Shown: positions 34,896-43,585 of the stretch, piece by piece | Layout of the letters: the number at the start of each line of letters is the position of its first letter | How positions within the stretch are numbered: position 1 is the first letter of the stretch | DNA from: Paenibacillus segetis | GTDB lineage: Bacteria; Bacillota; Bacilli; Paenibacillales; Paenibacillaceae | Reading direction: 5' to 3' | DNA: 64,000 nt | Assembly (NCBI RefSeq): GCF_014639155.1 | Contig: NZ_BMFT01000004.1 | Coordinates: 186,001 to 250,000 of the forward strand | Translations under genes and position numbers: made by a program | The notes under the pieces: generated by a model | The model's input: the letters and a program-made list of their open reading frames with translations, nothing else | What the model was told of the DNA's origin: nothing | Databases searched by the model: none

Positions 34896-36233
34896 ATGAA
34901 ATCAATACGAAAAATGAGTCTCATGCTTCTGGTTATGGTATTTATCCTTGCAGCTTGTGGAAGCGGTAACAATAGTGGCACCAGTAACAAAGCTGGAGAA
35001 GAACCTACGAAAAAGAATGAGAAGGTAAAACTGTCCGTGTGGCATAACTTTGCCGGAGATGACTTGCGTGCCAAGACGGTAAGAGGACTTATCGAGAAGT
35101 TTGCTCAAGATAATCCAGATATAGAGCTCGATGCACAAGCGATCCCACCGGATGGATACCGTCAACGTTTGAGTACGGTTGCGGCGGGGAACGAGTTGCC
35201 GGATTTATTTTTCGTCTATGCAGGAAGTCATTCCACTGAATTATATAAAGGCGGATTATTGCAACCGATTACAGAAGTGATTGATGAGCACGCTGAGTGG
35301 AAAAATAACTTTCTTCCAGGTGCCTTTGACCCTTATACATTTGAGCCAGACAAGATTTATACCGCGCCAATAGGGATGTCTGCAACTTCGATTCTCTATT
35401 ACAATACTTCCTTGTTCGAGAAATACAACGTCAAGGTTCCAACAACTTGGGATGAAATGATGACGGCGATTAAGGTGTTTAACGACAACAAAATTACTCC
35501 GATCGCACTAGGAAACAAAGCACCATGGGTGGCGCAATCGACGATCATCGGATCGCTTGCCGATCGCGTAACGGGAACAGAATGGTTCAAGAATGCAGCT
35601 GCACAAAAGGGCGCGAAATTTACAGATCCTGAATTTATCGATGCACTAGGATATTTTAAACAGCTTGTTGATAATAAAGCATTCCAAGAAGGTGCTAACA
35701 GTATCGATAATACACAAGCTGAGCAATATTTCATCCAAGGAAATGCCGCTATGATGGTTAGCGGAGCATGGACCCTTACGAATTTGGCAGCATCGGCAAG
35801 TGAGGAACAATTGAAGGTTGTTGATGTTACGGTACTTCCATCTATTCCTGGTGGAAAAGGAGAGGGTAACACGATCTCCGGCGGCGCAGGTGGAGGCTTG
35901 GCATTAAGCAAACGTACCGAAGGTGCCGCTAAAGATGCAGCCCTAAAACTGATTTATGCAGTTAGTGGACCTGAGGCTCAGAAGGCGATTGCAGAGAGCA
36001 ATTCTATGGTTATGTACAATACGGACATCGATCAATCCAAGGTAAGCTCACTTTACTATAAAGCGTTCAACTTAGTGAAGAAGACGAACATCACACCAGT
36101 ATATGATGCCTATCTATCTGCGGAAGCAGCAGAAGTGATCAATAACGGCTTGCAGGAAATTATGACTGGTGGAACTCCAGAGAGCGTTGCGAAGAAACTT
36201 CAGGATGCGCAGGCAAGATCAACTACTCCATAA
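34896..36233 (+). CDS. Extracellular sugar-binding lipoprotein (CUT1 family)
   Basis: 445 residues from ATG 34896, 6 bases after AAAGGGGGA. Lipobox FILAAC, Cys21 lipidated, then a Gly/Asn/Ser tether. Solute-binding family 1 features include LSVWHNFAGDD, LPDLFFVYAG, SILYYNTSLFEKYNVKVPTTWDEM and an aromatic-rich middle. It is anchored outside the membrane and feeds the two permeases that follow. Size is typical of CUT1 oligosaccharide receptors. Confidence 0.94.
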   Translation: MKSIRKMSLMLLVMVFILAACGSGNNSGTSNKAGEEPTKKNEKVKLSVWHNFAGDDLRAKTVRGLIEKFAQDNPDIELDAQAIPPDGYRQRLSTVAAGNELPDLFFVYAGSHSTELYKGGLLQPITEVIDEHAEWKNNFLPGAFDPYTFEPDKIYTAPIGMSATSILYYNTSLFEKYNVKVPTTWDEMMTAIKVFNDNKITPIALGNKAPWVAQSTIIGSLADRVTGTEWFKNAAAQKGAKFTDPEFIDALGYFKQLVDNKAFQEGANSIDNTQAEQYFIQGNAAMMVSGAWTLTNLAASASEEQLKVVDVTVLPSIPGGKGEGNTISGGAGGGLALSKRTEGAAKDAALKLIYAVSGPEAQKAIAESNSMVMYNTDIDQSKVSSLYYKAFNLVKKTNITPVYDAYLSAEAAEVINNGLQEIMTGGTPESVAKKLQDAQARSTTP

Positions 36234-36272
36234 TATGGTCAACCTGAGTCGACATAAGGAGGGAGAATTGTT

Positions 36273-37148
36273 ATGCCTACCGCTGTACGGAGTAAAAGTT
36301 TTATTGCACTAGCCCTACTTCCGGCGCTACTTCTGTTTGTGGTCTTTGTCATCATCCCTATTTTTTGGTCCGCGTATTATGGAGTGTTTGAGTGGAAAGG
36401 GATCGGGGCATCTAGATTTATTGGTTTGGATAACTATCGGGAGATTTTACAGGATCATATCTTCTGGAGAGCTCTTAAAAATAATTTGATTCTAGTTGTA
36501 TCAGCGATTATCGGGCAGATCCCAATTGCACTTCTGTTAGCTTTGGTATTGCTCAAAAATTCTTTTTTCTCTCGTTTTATTCGTTCTGCGGTGTTCATGC
36601 CTATGGTACTTTCGACGGTTGTCGTAGGACTCATCTGGGGATATATCTACCATCCGCAATTCGGATTACTTAATACCATGCTAGAGGCGATTGGACTGGA
36701 TTCTTGGACCCACGCCTGGCTCTCTGAACCGAATATCAACATCCTAGCGATTACGATTCCAATTAACTGGAGTAATATCGGACCTTACATGCTTATCTTT
36801 ATTGCGGCTCTACAGAATATATCGCCAGAAATTCACGACGCCGCTAATATCGATGGAGCACGTGGAGGAAGGAAGCTGTTCAATGTAACGCTACCGATGA
36901 TTTGGAGTACGGTCGTTGTTACCATGGTACTTTGCATTTCGGGAAGCTTGAAGGCATTCGATCATGTCATGGTGATGACGCACGGAGGTCCGGCACAATC
37001 AACAGAGCTACTAGCGACTTACATGTACAATAACACGTTCCGAGTTTACCGTTACGGTTATGGTTCAGCCGTATCAACCATCATCATGATCATTAGCGCC
37101 TTACTGATCGGGATTAATTATCTCCTGACACGTAGGAAAGCGGAATAG
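36273..37148 (+). CDS. Sugar ABC transporter permease, MalF/UgpA type
   Basis: 291 residues after AAGGAGGGAG. Six hydrophobic segments; EAA loop IHDAANIDGARGGRKLFNVTLPMI; SLKAFDHVMVMTHGGPAQSTELLATYMY is the typical periplasmic-loop consensus. The N-terminus SFIALALLPALLLFVVFVIIPIF is TM1. It is the first permease of the binding protein-permease-permease operon. Confidence 0.95.
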   Translation: MPTAVRSKSFIALALLPALLLFVVFVIIPIFWSAYYGVFEWKGIGASRFIGLDNYREILQDHIFWRALKNNLILVVSAIIGQIPIALLLALVLLKNSFFSRFIRSAVFMPMVLSTVVVGLIWGYIYHPQFGLLNTMLEAIGLDSWTHAWLSEPNINILAITIPINWSNIGPYMLIFIAALQNISPEIHDAANIDGARGGRKLFNVTLPMIWSTVVVTMVLCISGSLKAFDHVMVMTHGGPAQSTELLATYMYNNTFRVYRYGYGSAVSTIIMIISALLIGINYLLTRRKAE

Positions 37149-37166
37149 CGAGAAGGAGGAAGGAGT

Positions 37167-38048
37167 GTGGAGCTAAGAACAACTCAGGCCACGGGAGCTA
37201 ACCTGGATTCCCATAATAGGAAACTTGTAAAAAAGGGGTTATCCGGTCTAGGAAAACTGGTGTTAATCGGATATGCCATCTTTACACTATATCCCTTGTA
37301 TTGGTTATTTATTAGTGCCTTTAAGACGAATGAGGATTTCTTTAATCGTCCTTATGCTTTACCACTTGTCTGGATGAGAGAGAATATATTCCGGGCGTGG
37401 GAACTAGGGAAAATGGGAAAAGCAATGTTTAACTCTACGTTCGTAACGATATCTTCGGTCATTCTCACACTTATACTTGGGATTCTAGCAGGATATGTGT
37501 TGTCACGGTTTCAATTCCGGTTCAAGAGGGTCGCTGTATCTCTATTCATGGCGGGACTATTAATTCCGATTCATAGTACGCTTGTCCCGTTATTTCTGAT
37601 GATGAAAGAGATGAACTTATTAAACACGTACGGGGCACTAATTCTACCGTATACGGCGTTTGAGCTTCCGATCGCGATCTTCTTGGCGATGGGTTACATG
37701 GCCTCTATTCCAAGAGAAATTGAAGAAGCAGCCATGATCGATGGTAGTGGTTGGTGGGGCGTCTTTGGCCGGGTGATTTTCCCGCTCTGTACTCCAATTG
37801 TCGCTACCATTTCAATCTTAGCTTTCCTACGGTTCTGGAATGATTTCTCTTTCGCCCTTGTATTCATTAACTCGCAAGCGCTAAAGACACTGCCGCTGAG
37901 TCTGGCCTTATTCTCAGATGGCTTTGGAACCGATTATAGCCTGACGATGGGAGCCATGGCTATCGCCGTCATCCCTACAATCGTTGTATATTTGATTCTA
38001 CAGGATCAAATCATGAAGGGCATGGTAGCTGGTTCGATTAAAGGGTAA
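37167..38048 (+). CDS. Sugar ABC transporter permease, MalG type
   Basis: 293 residues, starting at GTG 37167 behind GAAGGAGGAAGGAG. EAA loop REIEEAAMIDGSGWWGVFGRVIFPL; C-terminus GMVAGSIKG. It pairs with the previous permease. A strong terminator follows, so the importer ends here without an ATPase and must borrow one. Confidence 0.94.
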   Translation: MELRTTQATGANLDSHNRKLVKKGLSGLGKLVLIGYAIFTLYPLYWLFISAFKTNEDFFNRPYALPLVWMRENIFRAWELGKMGKAMFNSTFVTISSVILTLILGILAGYVLSRFQFRFKRVAVSLFMAGLLIPIHSTLVPLFLMMKEMNLLNTYGALILPYTAFELPIAIFLAMGYMASIPREIEEAAMIDGSGWWGVFGRVIFPLCTPIVATISILAFLRFWNDFSFALVFINSQALKTLPLSLALFSDGFGTDYSLTMGAMAIAVIPTIVVYLILQDQIMKGMVAGSIKG

Positions 38049-38070
38049 AGCTTGTAGTTCTAGATCAAAT

Positions 38071-38129
38071 GATTCGGCTATTAAGTGCAAAAGCAGTTCA
38101 TCCTCTGGCGGAGGATGAGCTGCTTTTTG
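38071..38129 (+). terminator. Terminator within a dispersed 60-bp repeat (copy 1)
   Basis: AAGCAGTTCATCCTC (38091-38105) pairs with GAGGATGAGCTGCTT (38111-38125), followed by TTTTT. The whole stretch, starting GATTCGGCTATTAAGTGCAAAAGC, recurs at 44298-44357 with roughly 80 percent identity, both times downstream of an importer or regulator operon. Confidence 0.88.
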
Positions 38130-38203
38130 TATTTATTCTTATCTAAGCGATTCACCTCTAAGATGTCTCGGGCAATTAGTTAATAAAACTCGCGATAAAG
38201 CAT

Positions 38204-38246
38204 AATGTAGATTTTACATTTCGAATGTACACTTCTTGTATACAAG
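38204..38246. promoter_or_regulatory. Operator region of the phosphate-ester importer, candidate GntR site
   Basis: CTTGTATACAAG (38235-38246) is a perfect 12-bp palindrome 27 bases before the ATPase start, and CTTGTATA recurs upstream of the GntR gene (43545-43552). Just upstream, AATGTA (38204-38209), TACATT (38215-38220) and AATGTA (38224-38229) alternate as inverted copies. The GntR/FadR protein at 43586 is the likely ligand-responsive binder of the palindrome. Confidence 0.5.
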
Positions 38247-38273
38247 ATTAATAAGAAAGTGTGGGTAGTCATC

Positions 38274-39332
38274 ATGGCGAGTATACAACTCAAGCAAGTA
38301 ACAAAGAAATACAACGATTCCAAGATTGCGGTGGATGCCATTGATCTAGACATTCATGAGGGTTCCTTTACCGTATTGCTCGGTCCTTCGGGATGCGGGA
38401 AGACGACAACCTTGCGCATGATTGCGGGGTTAGAGGATATTTCATCCGGTCAGCTATGGATTGGCGAACAAGATGTGACACAAGCGGATGCGTCGGAGCG
38501 TGGAATCGCCATGGTTTTTCAAAATTATGCGCTTTATCCCCATATGACGGTGCGAAATAACATCGAGTTTGGATTGAAAAATGCTAAAAAACCACCGACA
38601 GAGCGTACCAGCATTTTAGCTAAAGTCATGAAAATGGTTGGTCTAGAAGAATATATGGATGCGAAACCAGGGAGTCTGTCAGGTGGTCAAAGGCAACGTG
38701 TTGCATTAGGCAGAGCGGTCTCCAAGTCGCCCAAGGTATTTCTCATGGATGAGCCTCTATCTAACCTTGATGCTAAATTGAGAAATCAGATGCGTACTGA
38801 GATTATCCGCCTGCATAAGCAGTTAAAATCGACCTTCGTCTATGTGACGCATGATCAGACGGAAGCGATGACAATGGGAGATACCATTGTTGTGATGAAT
38901 CAGGGGCGCATTATGCAGGTGGGCTCTCCAAGGGAAATCTACCATGATCCCAATCATCTCTTTGTTGCCCAGTTCATTGGTGATCCGGGTATGAACATCT
39001 TGCCGATGCATGGAGGGAGTATCGTAGCCTTTCGGGCGCAAAAAGCACTCGTCAGCACTCAACAATTCAACGGCATTTCACTGACGGGGAAAGTTGTTAC
39101 GCAGGAAATGCTGGGTGCGGACATGCTCTATTGCGTGGAGACAGCGTTAGGAAGTGCCATGGTCAAGCAGCCGGATGTGGGACCGATACTAGAGGGTAAC
39201 ATCTCAATATTTATCCCACAAGAAGATTTATATTTCTTTGATACTGAAGGTCATCGTATTCGAGAACAAGATGAGGTGATCTCACATTTTCGGAGGTTGC
39301 AAAGCGAGGGGCGTCCCAATGAAATCATGTAA
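38274..39332 (+). CDS. ABC transporter ATPase, UgpC/MsmX/MalK type
   Basis: 352 residues from ATG 38274 (MASIQLKQV); an in-frame GTG at 38259 would add five residues, and the site here is weak (GTGGG). Walker A GPSGCGKT at 37-44, Q-loop VFQNYALYPH, signature LSGGQRQR at 135-142, Walker B VFLMDE at 155-160, H-loop VTHDQTEAM, then a regulatory OB-fold from about residue 240. This is the only importer ATPase in the window. Its 3' end overlaps the next permease by 14 bases. It powers the local Ugp-like importer and could also serve the other ATPase-less importers (inference). Confidence 0.95.
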   Translation: MASIQLKQVTKKYNDSKIAVDAIDLDIHEGSFTVLLGPSGCGKTTTLRMIAGLEDISSGQLWIGEQDVTQADASERGIAMVFQNYALYPHMTVRNNIEFGLKNAKKPPTERTSILAKVMKMVGLEEYMDAKPGSLSGGQRQRVALGRAVSKSPKVFLMDEPLSNLDAKLRNQMRTEIIRLHKQLKSTFVYVTHDQTEAMTMGDTIVVMNQGRIMQVGSPREIYHDPNHLFVAQFIGDPGMNILPMHGGSIVAFRAQKALVSTQQFNGISLTGKVVTQEMLGADMLYCVETALGSAMVKQPDVGPILEGNISIFIPQEDLYFFDTEGHRIREQDEVISHFRRLQSEGRPNEIM

Positions 39333-40188
39333 CTGGAAGCCGTATATACTCGTCATGCCTGCACTGATTGGATCATTACTTTTTACCATCTATCCGTTAA
39401 TCTATGCCCTGTATCTCAGCTTGAACGATGTTGATGTGATCAATGACAAGTTTGAATTTATCGGATTGAAGAATTACAGTCACCTATTCCAATCGGATCT
39501 CTTCTTACAGGTTGTTGGTAACACTTTGGTCTATATGCTCGTGACAGTGGTCCTGACAACAAGCTTATCACTCGTACTTGCTGTCATGTTGAACAAATCG
39601 ACATGGATTCATCAGTTCGCACAGGGCGCAGTGTTCAGTCCGCATATTATTCCGTTGGTATCTGTTTCAATGCTTTGGTTATGGCTGATGAACAAAGATG
39701 CGGGGTTATTAAACTATATTCTAGATTTACTCGGTTTACCAAAACTGCTGTGGGTAGAGAGTCCAAGCACCTCGATGCTGTCTCTGATTTTGGTGTCAGT
39801 GTGGAAGGGATTGGGGTTTAATATTCTCTTGATTATTGCGGCGTTACAGAGTATTCCGACTTCAGTTATCGAAGCAGCTAGGCTGGATAAAGCGGGGAAA
39901 TATACGATGTTCTTTAAAGTGACGATCCCCTTGATTTCACCGACATTATTCTTAATTTTTATCGTGAATATCATTGCCTCTTTCCAAGTATTCGACTCGG
40001 TGAACGTGATGACAGGCGGAGGACCGCTCAATTCAACCAATGTGATTGCCTATTGGATTTATCAGACGGCATTTAGTTATTACCGGATTGGTGAAGCTTC
40101 CGCGGGAGCGATTGTCCTGTTTGTCTTTGTTGGCTTACTCACGATTGTTCATTTCAAATTATCGCAATCACGTGTTCACTATCAATAA
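39319..40188 (+). CDS. ABC transporter permease, UgpA type
   Basis: 289 residues; ATG 39319 lies inside the end of the ATPase gene with GAGGGGCG upstream, an arrangement that couples translation. Six membrane segments, EAA loop SVIEAARLDKAGKYTMFFKVTIPLI, and FQVFDSVNVMTGGGPLNSTNVIAYWIYQTAF, close to UgpA consensus (glycerol-3-phosphate importer). Inner membrane. Confidence 0.94.
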   Translation: MKSCNWKPYILVMPALIGSLLFTIYPLIYALYLSLNDVDVINDKFEFIGLKNYSHLFQSDLFLQVVGNTLVYMLVTVVLTTSLSLVLAVMLNKSTWIHQFAQGAVFSPHIIPLVSVSMLWLWLMNKDAGLLNYILDLLGLPKLLWVESPSTSMLSLILVSVWKGLGFNILLIIAALQSIPTSVIEAARLDKAGKYTMFFKVTIPLISPTLFLIFIVNIIASFQVFDSVNVMTGGGPLNSTNVIAYWIYQTAFSYYRIGEASAGAIVLFVFVGLLTIVHFKLSQSRVHYQ

Positions 40189-40215
40189 ACAGCAGGGAGA
40201 AGGGAGGTAAGAAGC

Positions 40216-41055
40216 ATGTCTGTATATACTCGAAAAGGTTGGCTGTCATGGAAGAAGATCGCAGGCGCTTGTTTTCTGCTCATTCTAGGTATGGTGTATA
40301 TTTTCCCCTTCCTATGGATGTTAAGCACCTCGTTTAAACCTGCGAACGAGACGCTGCAATTTCCGCCGTCCTTGATTCCATCTGAATTTACGTTATCGAA
40401 TTATGTCTACGTATTTCAGAGCGGGCCGTTTGTACGGTTTTTTCTCAATAGTGTCATCGTAACCTTGTCTATCGTTGTTATTCAATTGTTAGTTGCGATA
40501 CCAGCAGCCTATGCGTTTGCTAAGAAAAAGTTTAAGGGCTCCAACTTGATCTATGGGGTCATTTTATCGGGTCTACTTATTCCGGTACAGGTGGTTATTC
40601 TGCCAATCTACTTGTTATTCAGTAAGTTGGGATGGATTAATTCATATGCGGCATTAATAGTTCCGTTTATTACATCGGCTTTTGGAATCTTTTTGCTGAC
40701 ACAGACTTTTAAACAAGTTCCTGAAGAAATCTTAGAAGCCGCCAAGTTAGATCAAGCTTCTGAATTTAAAGTTATCCGTAAAATTATGCTGCCGATGATT
40801 AAGCCAACGCTAATCACTTTGATCTTGTTCACGTTCATTTCCCACTGGAACGATTTGTTCTGGCCGATGGTGATGACAAATAGCGATACGTATCGAACAT
40901 TAACCGTAGGAATGATGCGGTTGCGGGACATGGAGAGTCAACAATGGAGCATTTTGATGGCAGGCAACATTTTGTTGATTGCTCCGGTACTGGTCATTTA
41001 TCTATTCGCTAGTTCTAAGATCAAGACAGCATTTGTATATGGCGGTATTAAGTAA
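40216..41055 (+). CDS. ABC transporter permease, UgpE type
   Basis: 279 residues after GGGAGGTAAGAAGC. EAA loop EEILEAAKLDQASEFKVIRKIMLPM; C-terminus IKTAFVYGGIK. The middle reads SLIPSEFTLSNYVYVFQSGPFVRFFLNS, as in UgpE/LacG-like permeases. It is the second channel subunit, with the binding-protein gene 37 bases downstream. Confidence 0.94.
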   Translation: MSVYTRKGWLSWKKIAGACFLLILGMVYIFPFLWMLSTSFKPANETLQFPPSLIPSEFTLSNYVYVFQSGPFVRFFLNSVIVTLSIVVIQLLVAIPAAYAFAKKKFKGSNLIYGVILSGLLIPVQVVILPIYLLFSKLGWINSYAALIVPFITSAFGIFLLTQTFKQVPEEILEAAKLDQASEFKVIRKIMLPMIKPTLITLILFTFISHWNDLFWPMVMTNSDTYRTLTVGMMRLRDMESQQWSILMAGNILLIAPVLVIYLFASSKIKTAFVYGGIK

Positions 41056-41092
41056 TGTAGCTGTTAAACAACAATGAGGAGGAAGAAAGATC

Positions 41093-42409
41093 ATGAAAAA
41101 AAGTTTTAAATTAGGCACGCTATGTATTCTAATGAGCGTATTGTTGGCGGCATGCGGTGGTGGTGGCAATACTGCGGATAGCGGTACGGAAGGTTCCAAT
41201 GCGAATGCAAATGGAGCGAGTAATGAGAAGGTTAGTTTTGAATTTTGGTACGGCTTGCCGAGTGTCTTTGCGACTTCCTTTGAACAATTAGTCCAAGATT
41301 TTAATGCCTCTCATCCGAATATTGAAGTGGTGCCTGTCAATAATGGCGATGTAGCGACGAATGCATTAAAGCTGCAGGCCGCTTTGATTGCTGGGAATCA
41401 ACCCGCCGTTTCTTTGATGGATATGTCACAAATGGGGCAGTTCGCGGGTAGCTTACAGGACCTTAATGCTTATTATCCGCAAGAATCGATTGCAAAGTTC
41501 AATGACAACCTGCTCAAAAACTCATATGTCGAAGATAAGTTTATTGCCGTTCCTTTTAATCGTAGTGTGTCATTGTTGTTCTACAATAAAGGGATGTTCG
41601 AAAAAGCGGGCATAAGTGAAGCGCCTAAGACTTGGGATGAATTGCATGCCACGGCTAAGAAGTTGTCAGATAAGGCGAATAATGTGTATGGCTTTGCCAC
41701 GGCTGCCGATATGATTTTCCTTGAAAATGCAATCTATTCGGAGGGTGGAACAATTATCTCACCTGATAATAAAACGATGGAGATCAATAGCCCCGCAGGG
41801 CAAAAGGTCATTCAAATGCTTCAGGACATGGTGAAAGATGGCTCAGCAAATATTCCGACGGGCGATAAGATGAATGCAATGACTCAACTGTCTACTGATT
41901 TCGCTTCGGGTAAATTAGCGATGATTCCTATGTCGTCTGCAGCGATGACGAGTATTCTGAAGAGCGTTGAAGGCAGAATGGATGTCGGCGTTACATTTTT
42001 ACCCGCAGGAACTCAAAATGCCGTTGCAGCCACAGGTTCGAATCTTGTCATGTTCTCTAAATCTTCAGAAGAGCAGAAAACAGCAGCAGGACAATTCTTG
42101 CAATGGATGACGGAGAAAGACAACATTGCATTTTTAAGCAAATCTACGGGATATGTTCCTGTCACCCAAGAAGCTGTGGATACGGAAACGATTCAACAGT
42201 TGTGGAAGGAAACGCCGGTATTCCGAGTTCCTTATGACGAATTGCAATATGCACATCCAAGACCGATCGTTAAAAATTATGCGGAGATGAACGCAAAAAT
42301 TGAAGATGAAGTTACGAAAGCCTTGCTCGATCTTAGTATTACACCAGCTGAGGCGTTACAGGCGGCATCTGATCAAGCGCAATCCGTATTAGATGCAAGT
42401 AATAAATAA
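41093..42409 (+). CDS. Extracellular binding lipoprotein, UgpB-like
   Basis: 438 residues after GAGGAGGAAGAAAG. Lipobox LLAAC, Cys21, then a Gly/Asn/Ala tether. The fold and several stretches recall UgpB: FEFWYGLPSVFATSFEQLVQDFNASHPNIEVVPVNNG, LQAALIAGNQPAVSLMDM, SEGGTIISPD and the R-rich end. The likely ligand is glycerol 3-phosphate or another small phosphate ester or diester; the adjacent phosphoesterase supports this. Ligand identity is inference. Confidence 0.9.
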   Translation: MKKSFKLGTLCILMSVLLAACGGGGNTADSGTEGSNANANGASNEKVSFEFWYGLPSVFATSFEQLVQDFNASHPNIEVVPVNNGDVATNALKLQAALIAGNQPAVSLMDMSQMGQFAGSLQDLNAYYPQESIAKFNDNLLKNSYVEDKFIAVPFNRSVSLLFYNKGMFEKAGISEAPKTWDELHATAKKLSDKANNVYGFATAADMIFLENAIYSEGGTIISPDNKTMEINSPAGQKVIQMLQDMVKDGSANIPTGDKMNAMTQLSTDFASGKLAMIPMSSAAMTSILKSVEGRMDVGVTFLPAGTQNAVAATGSNLVMFSKSSEEQKTAAGQFLQWMTEKDNIAFLSKSTGYVPVTQEAVDTETIQQLWKETPVFRVPYDELQYAHPRPIVKNYAEMNAKIEDEVTKALLDLSITPAEALQAASDQAQSVLDASNK

Positions 42410-42445
42410 CAACATATATTTTAAAACAGAGAGGGGAAACATCCC

Positions 42446-43411
42446 ATGAGTACAACAGTACAATTCACGAAAGAACAGGAAACAAAAACGTTTTATAATG
42501 AAAAACAAATTTATTCAGAACAACGTCCATGGATCGGCGAGCTTCCAGTAACGAACGGCAAAGATTTTACGTTTGCTGTACTAGGGGATCGTTGTGGAAT
42601 TGCTATTCCAGGTGTTTTTGAAAAAGCGTTAACGACGGTCCATGCTCTTCAGCCTGATTTTGTTGTGAGTGTGGGCGATTTGATAGAAGGATATTTGGAT
42701 GATGAACAGCTAGCCCATATGCAATGGGAACACATGGAGGCGTTACTTCAGGAGATCAAACTTCCCGTGTTCCAAACGATCGGCAACCATGATTGTGGTA
42801 GTGCCTTAATGAGTAAAGTGTGGCGCGAACGTAAGGGGCTTGATTATTATGCTTATCGTATAGGCCGTGTTCTTTTCCTCGTTGTGAATACGGAAGAAGT
42901 GCCGCAAACGATGACACAGGAAATGGAAGTAGGATTCCGACAAATTTCTGAATTAGTGAAACATGATCCAGAACAAGTCATTGCGATGATGCACCAGCAT
43001 TTTGATCAGGGAAATTCGGAAGGAAATGCGCATCAAACTGTGAATAATGTGTTGTCCGAAGAGCAGATAGCTTTCTTTACAGAGGTTCTACGTGAGAACG
43101 AAGATGTGACATGGACTTTTGTGACGATGCATACCCCGATGTGGAAGGGGAACGATGCAGGCTTTGGAAAACTAACTGAGCTACTCAGCACTCGTAAACA
43201 TACAATGTTGGCAGGACATTTTCACGAGTTAGAGTTCACGGGCCCTAGCGATCATGCTCGTATTCAAATGGGAAGAACAGGCGCCATACCGCATAAATCG
43301 AGCAAAGGGGATATTCAGCATATCCTATGGGTTACTGTAAAAGATGGCATTCCGAGCTTTCAAGTCATCGGATTGGATGGTATATATACCATTCAGCATT
43401 TTGAACTGTAA
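42446..43411 (+). CDS. Calcineurin-like metallophosphoesterase
   Basis: 321 residues with no signal peptide. Metal motifs: GDRCG (Asp48, where many relatives have D-x-H), VGDLIEG (Asp78), IGNHDCG (Asn114-His115-Asp116), MHQHFDQG, and GHFHELE. The missing His in motif I resembles GpdQ-like or other atypical phosphodiesterases but is not decisive. It is 36 bases downstream of the UgpB-like gene, so it probably hydrolyses the imported phosphate mono- or diester in the cytoplasm. It ends at a terminator. Confidence 0.9.
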   Translation: MSTTVQFTKEQETKTFYNEKQIYSEQRPWIGELPVTNGKDFTFAVLGDRCGIAIPGVFEKALTTVHALQPDFVVSVGDLIEGYLDDEQLAHMQWEHMEALLQEIKLPVFQTIGNHDCGSALMSKVWRERKGLDYYAYRIGRVLFLVVNTEEVPQTMTQEMEVGFRQISELVKHDPEQVIAMMHQHFDQGNSEGNAHQTVNNVLSEEQIAFFTEVLRENEDVTWTFVTMHTPMWKGNDAGFGKLTELLSTRKHTMLAGHFHELEFTGPSDHARIQMGRTGAIPHKSSKGDIQHILWVTVKDGIPSFQVIGLDGIYTIQHFEL

Positions 43412-43476
43412 ATATTGCTAAAGCTATCTTCTATATGCTAGATTACAATCATTAAAAAGGGATGTAGGATGATTCG

Positions 43477-43512
43477 AGTAGGCTGCTCAATATTTGTGCA
43501 GCCTGCTTTTTT
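43477..43512 (+). terminator. Rho-independent terminator
   Basis: AGTAGGCTGC (43477-43486) pairs with GCAGCCTGCT (43498-43507, one G-T pair), followed by TTTTT. It ends the Ugp-like operon before the GntR gene. Confidence 0.85.
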
Positions 43513-43585
43513 CGCTTCTCTATTCAAGATATACTGAAGAAGAACTTGTATATTCTAATTATTTGTTCATATAAAGGGGTTTATC

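Noticed and set aside
38204..38246. Pho-box reading of the AATGTA/TACATT repeats
   Set aside because: The copies are not consistently spaced at 11 bases in one orientation, so a PhoP operator cannot be claimed; only mentioned as a possibility.
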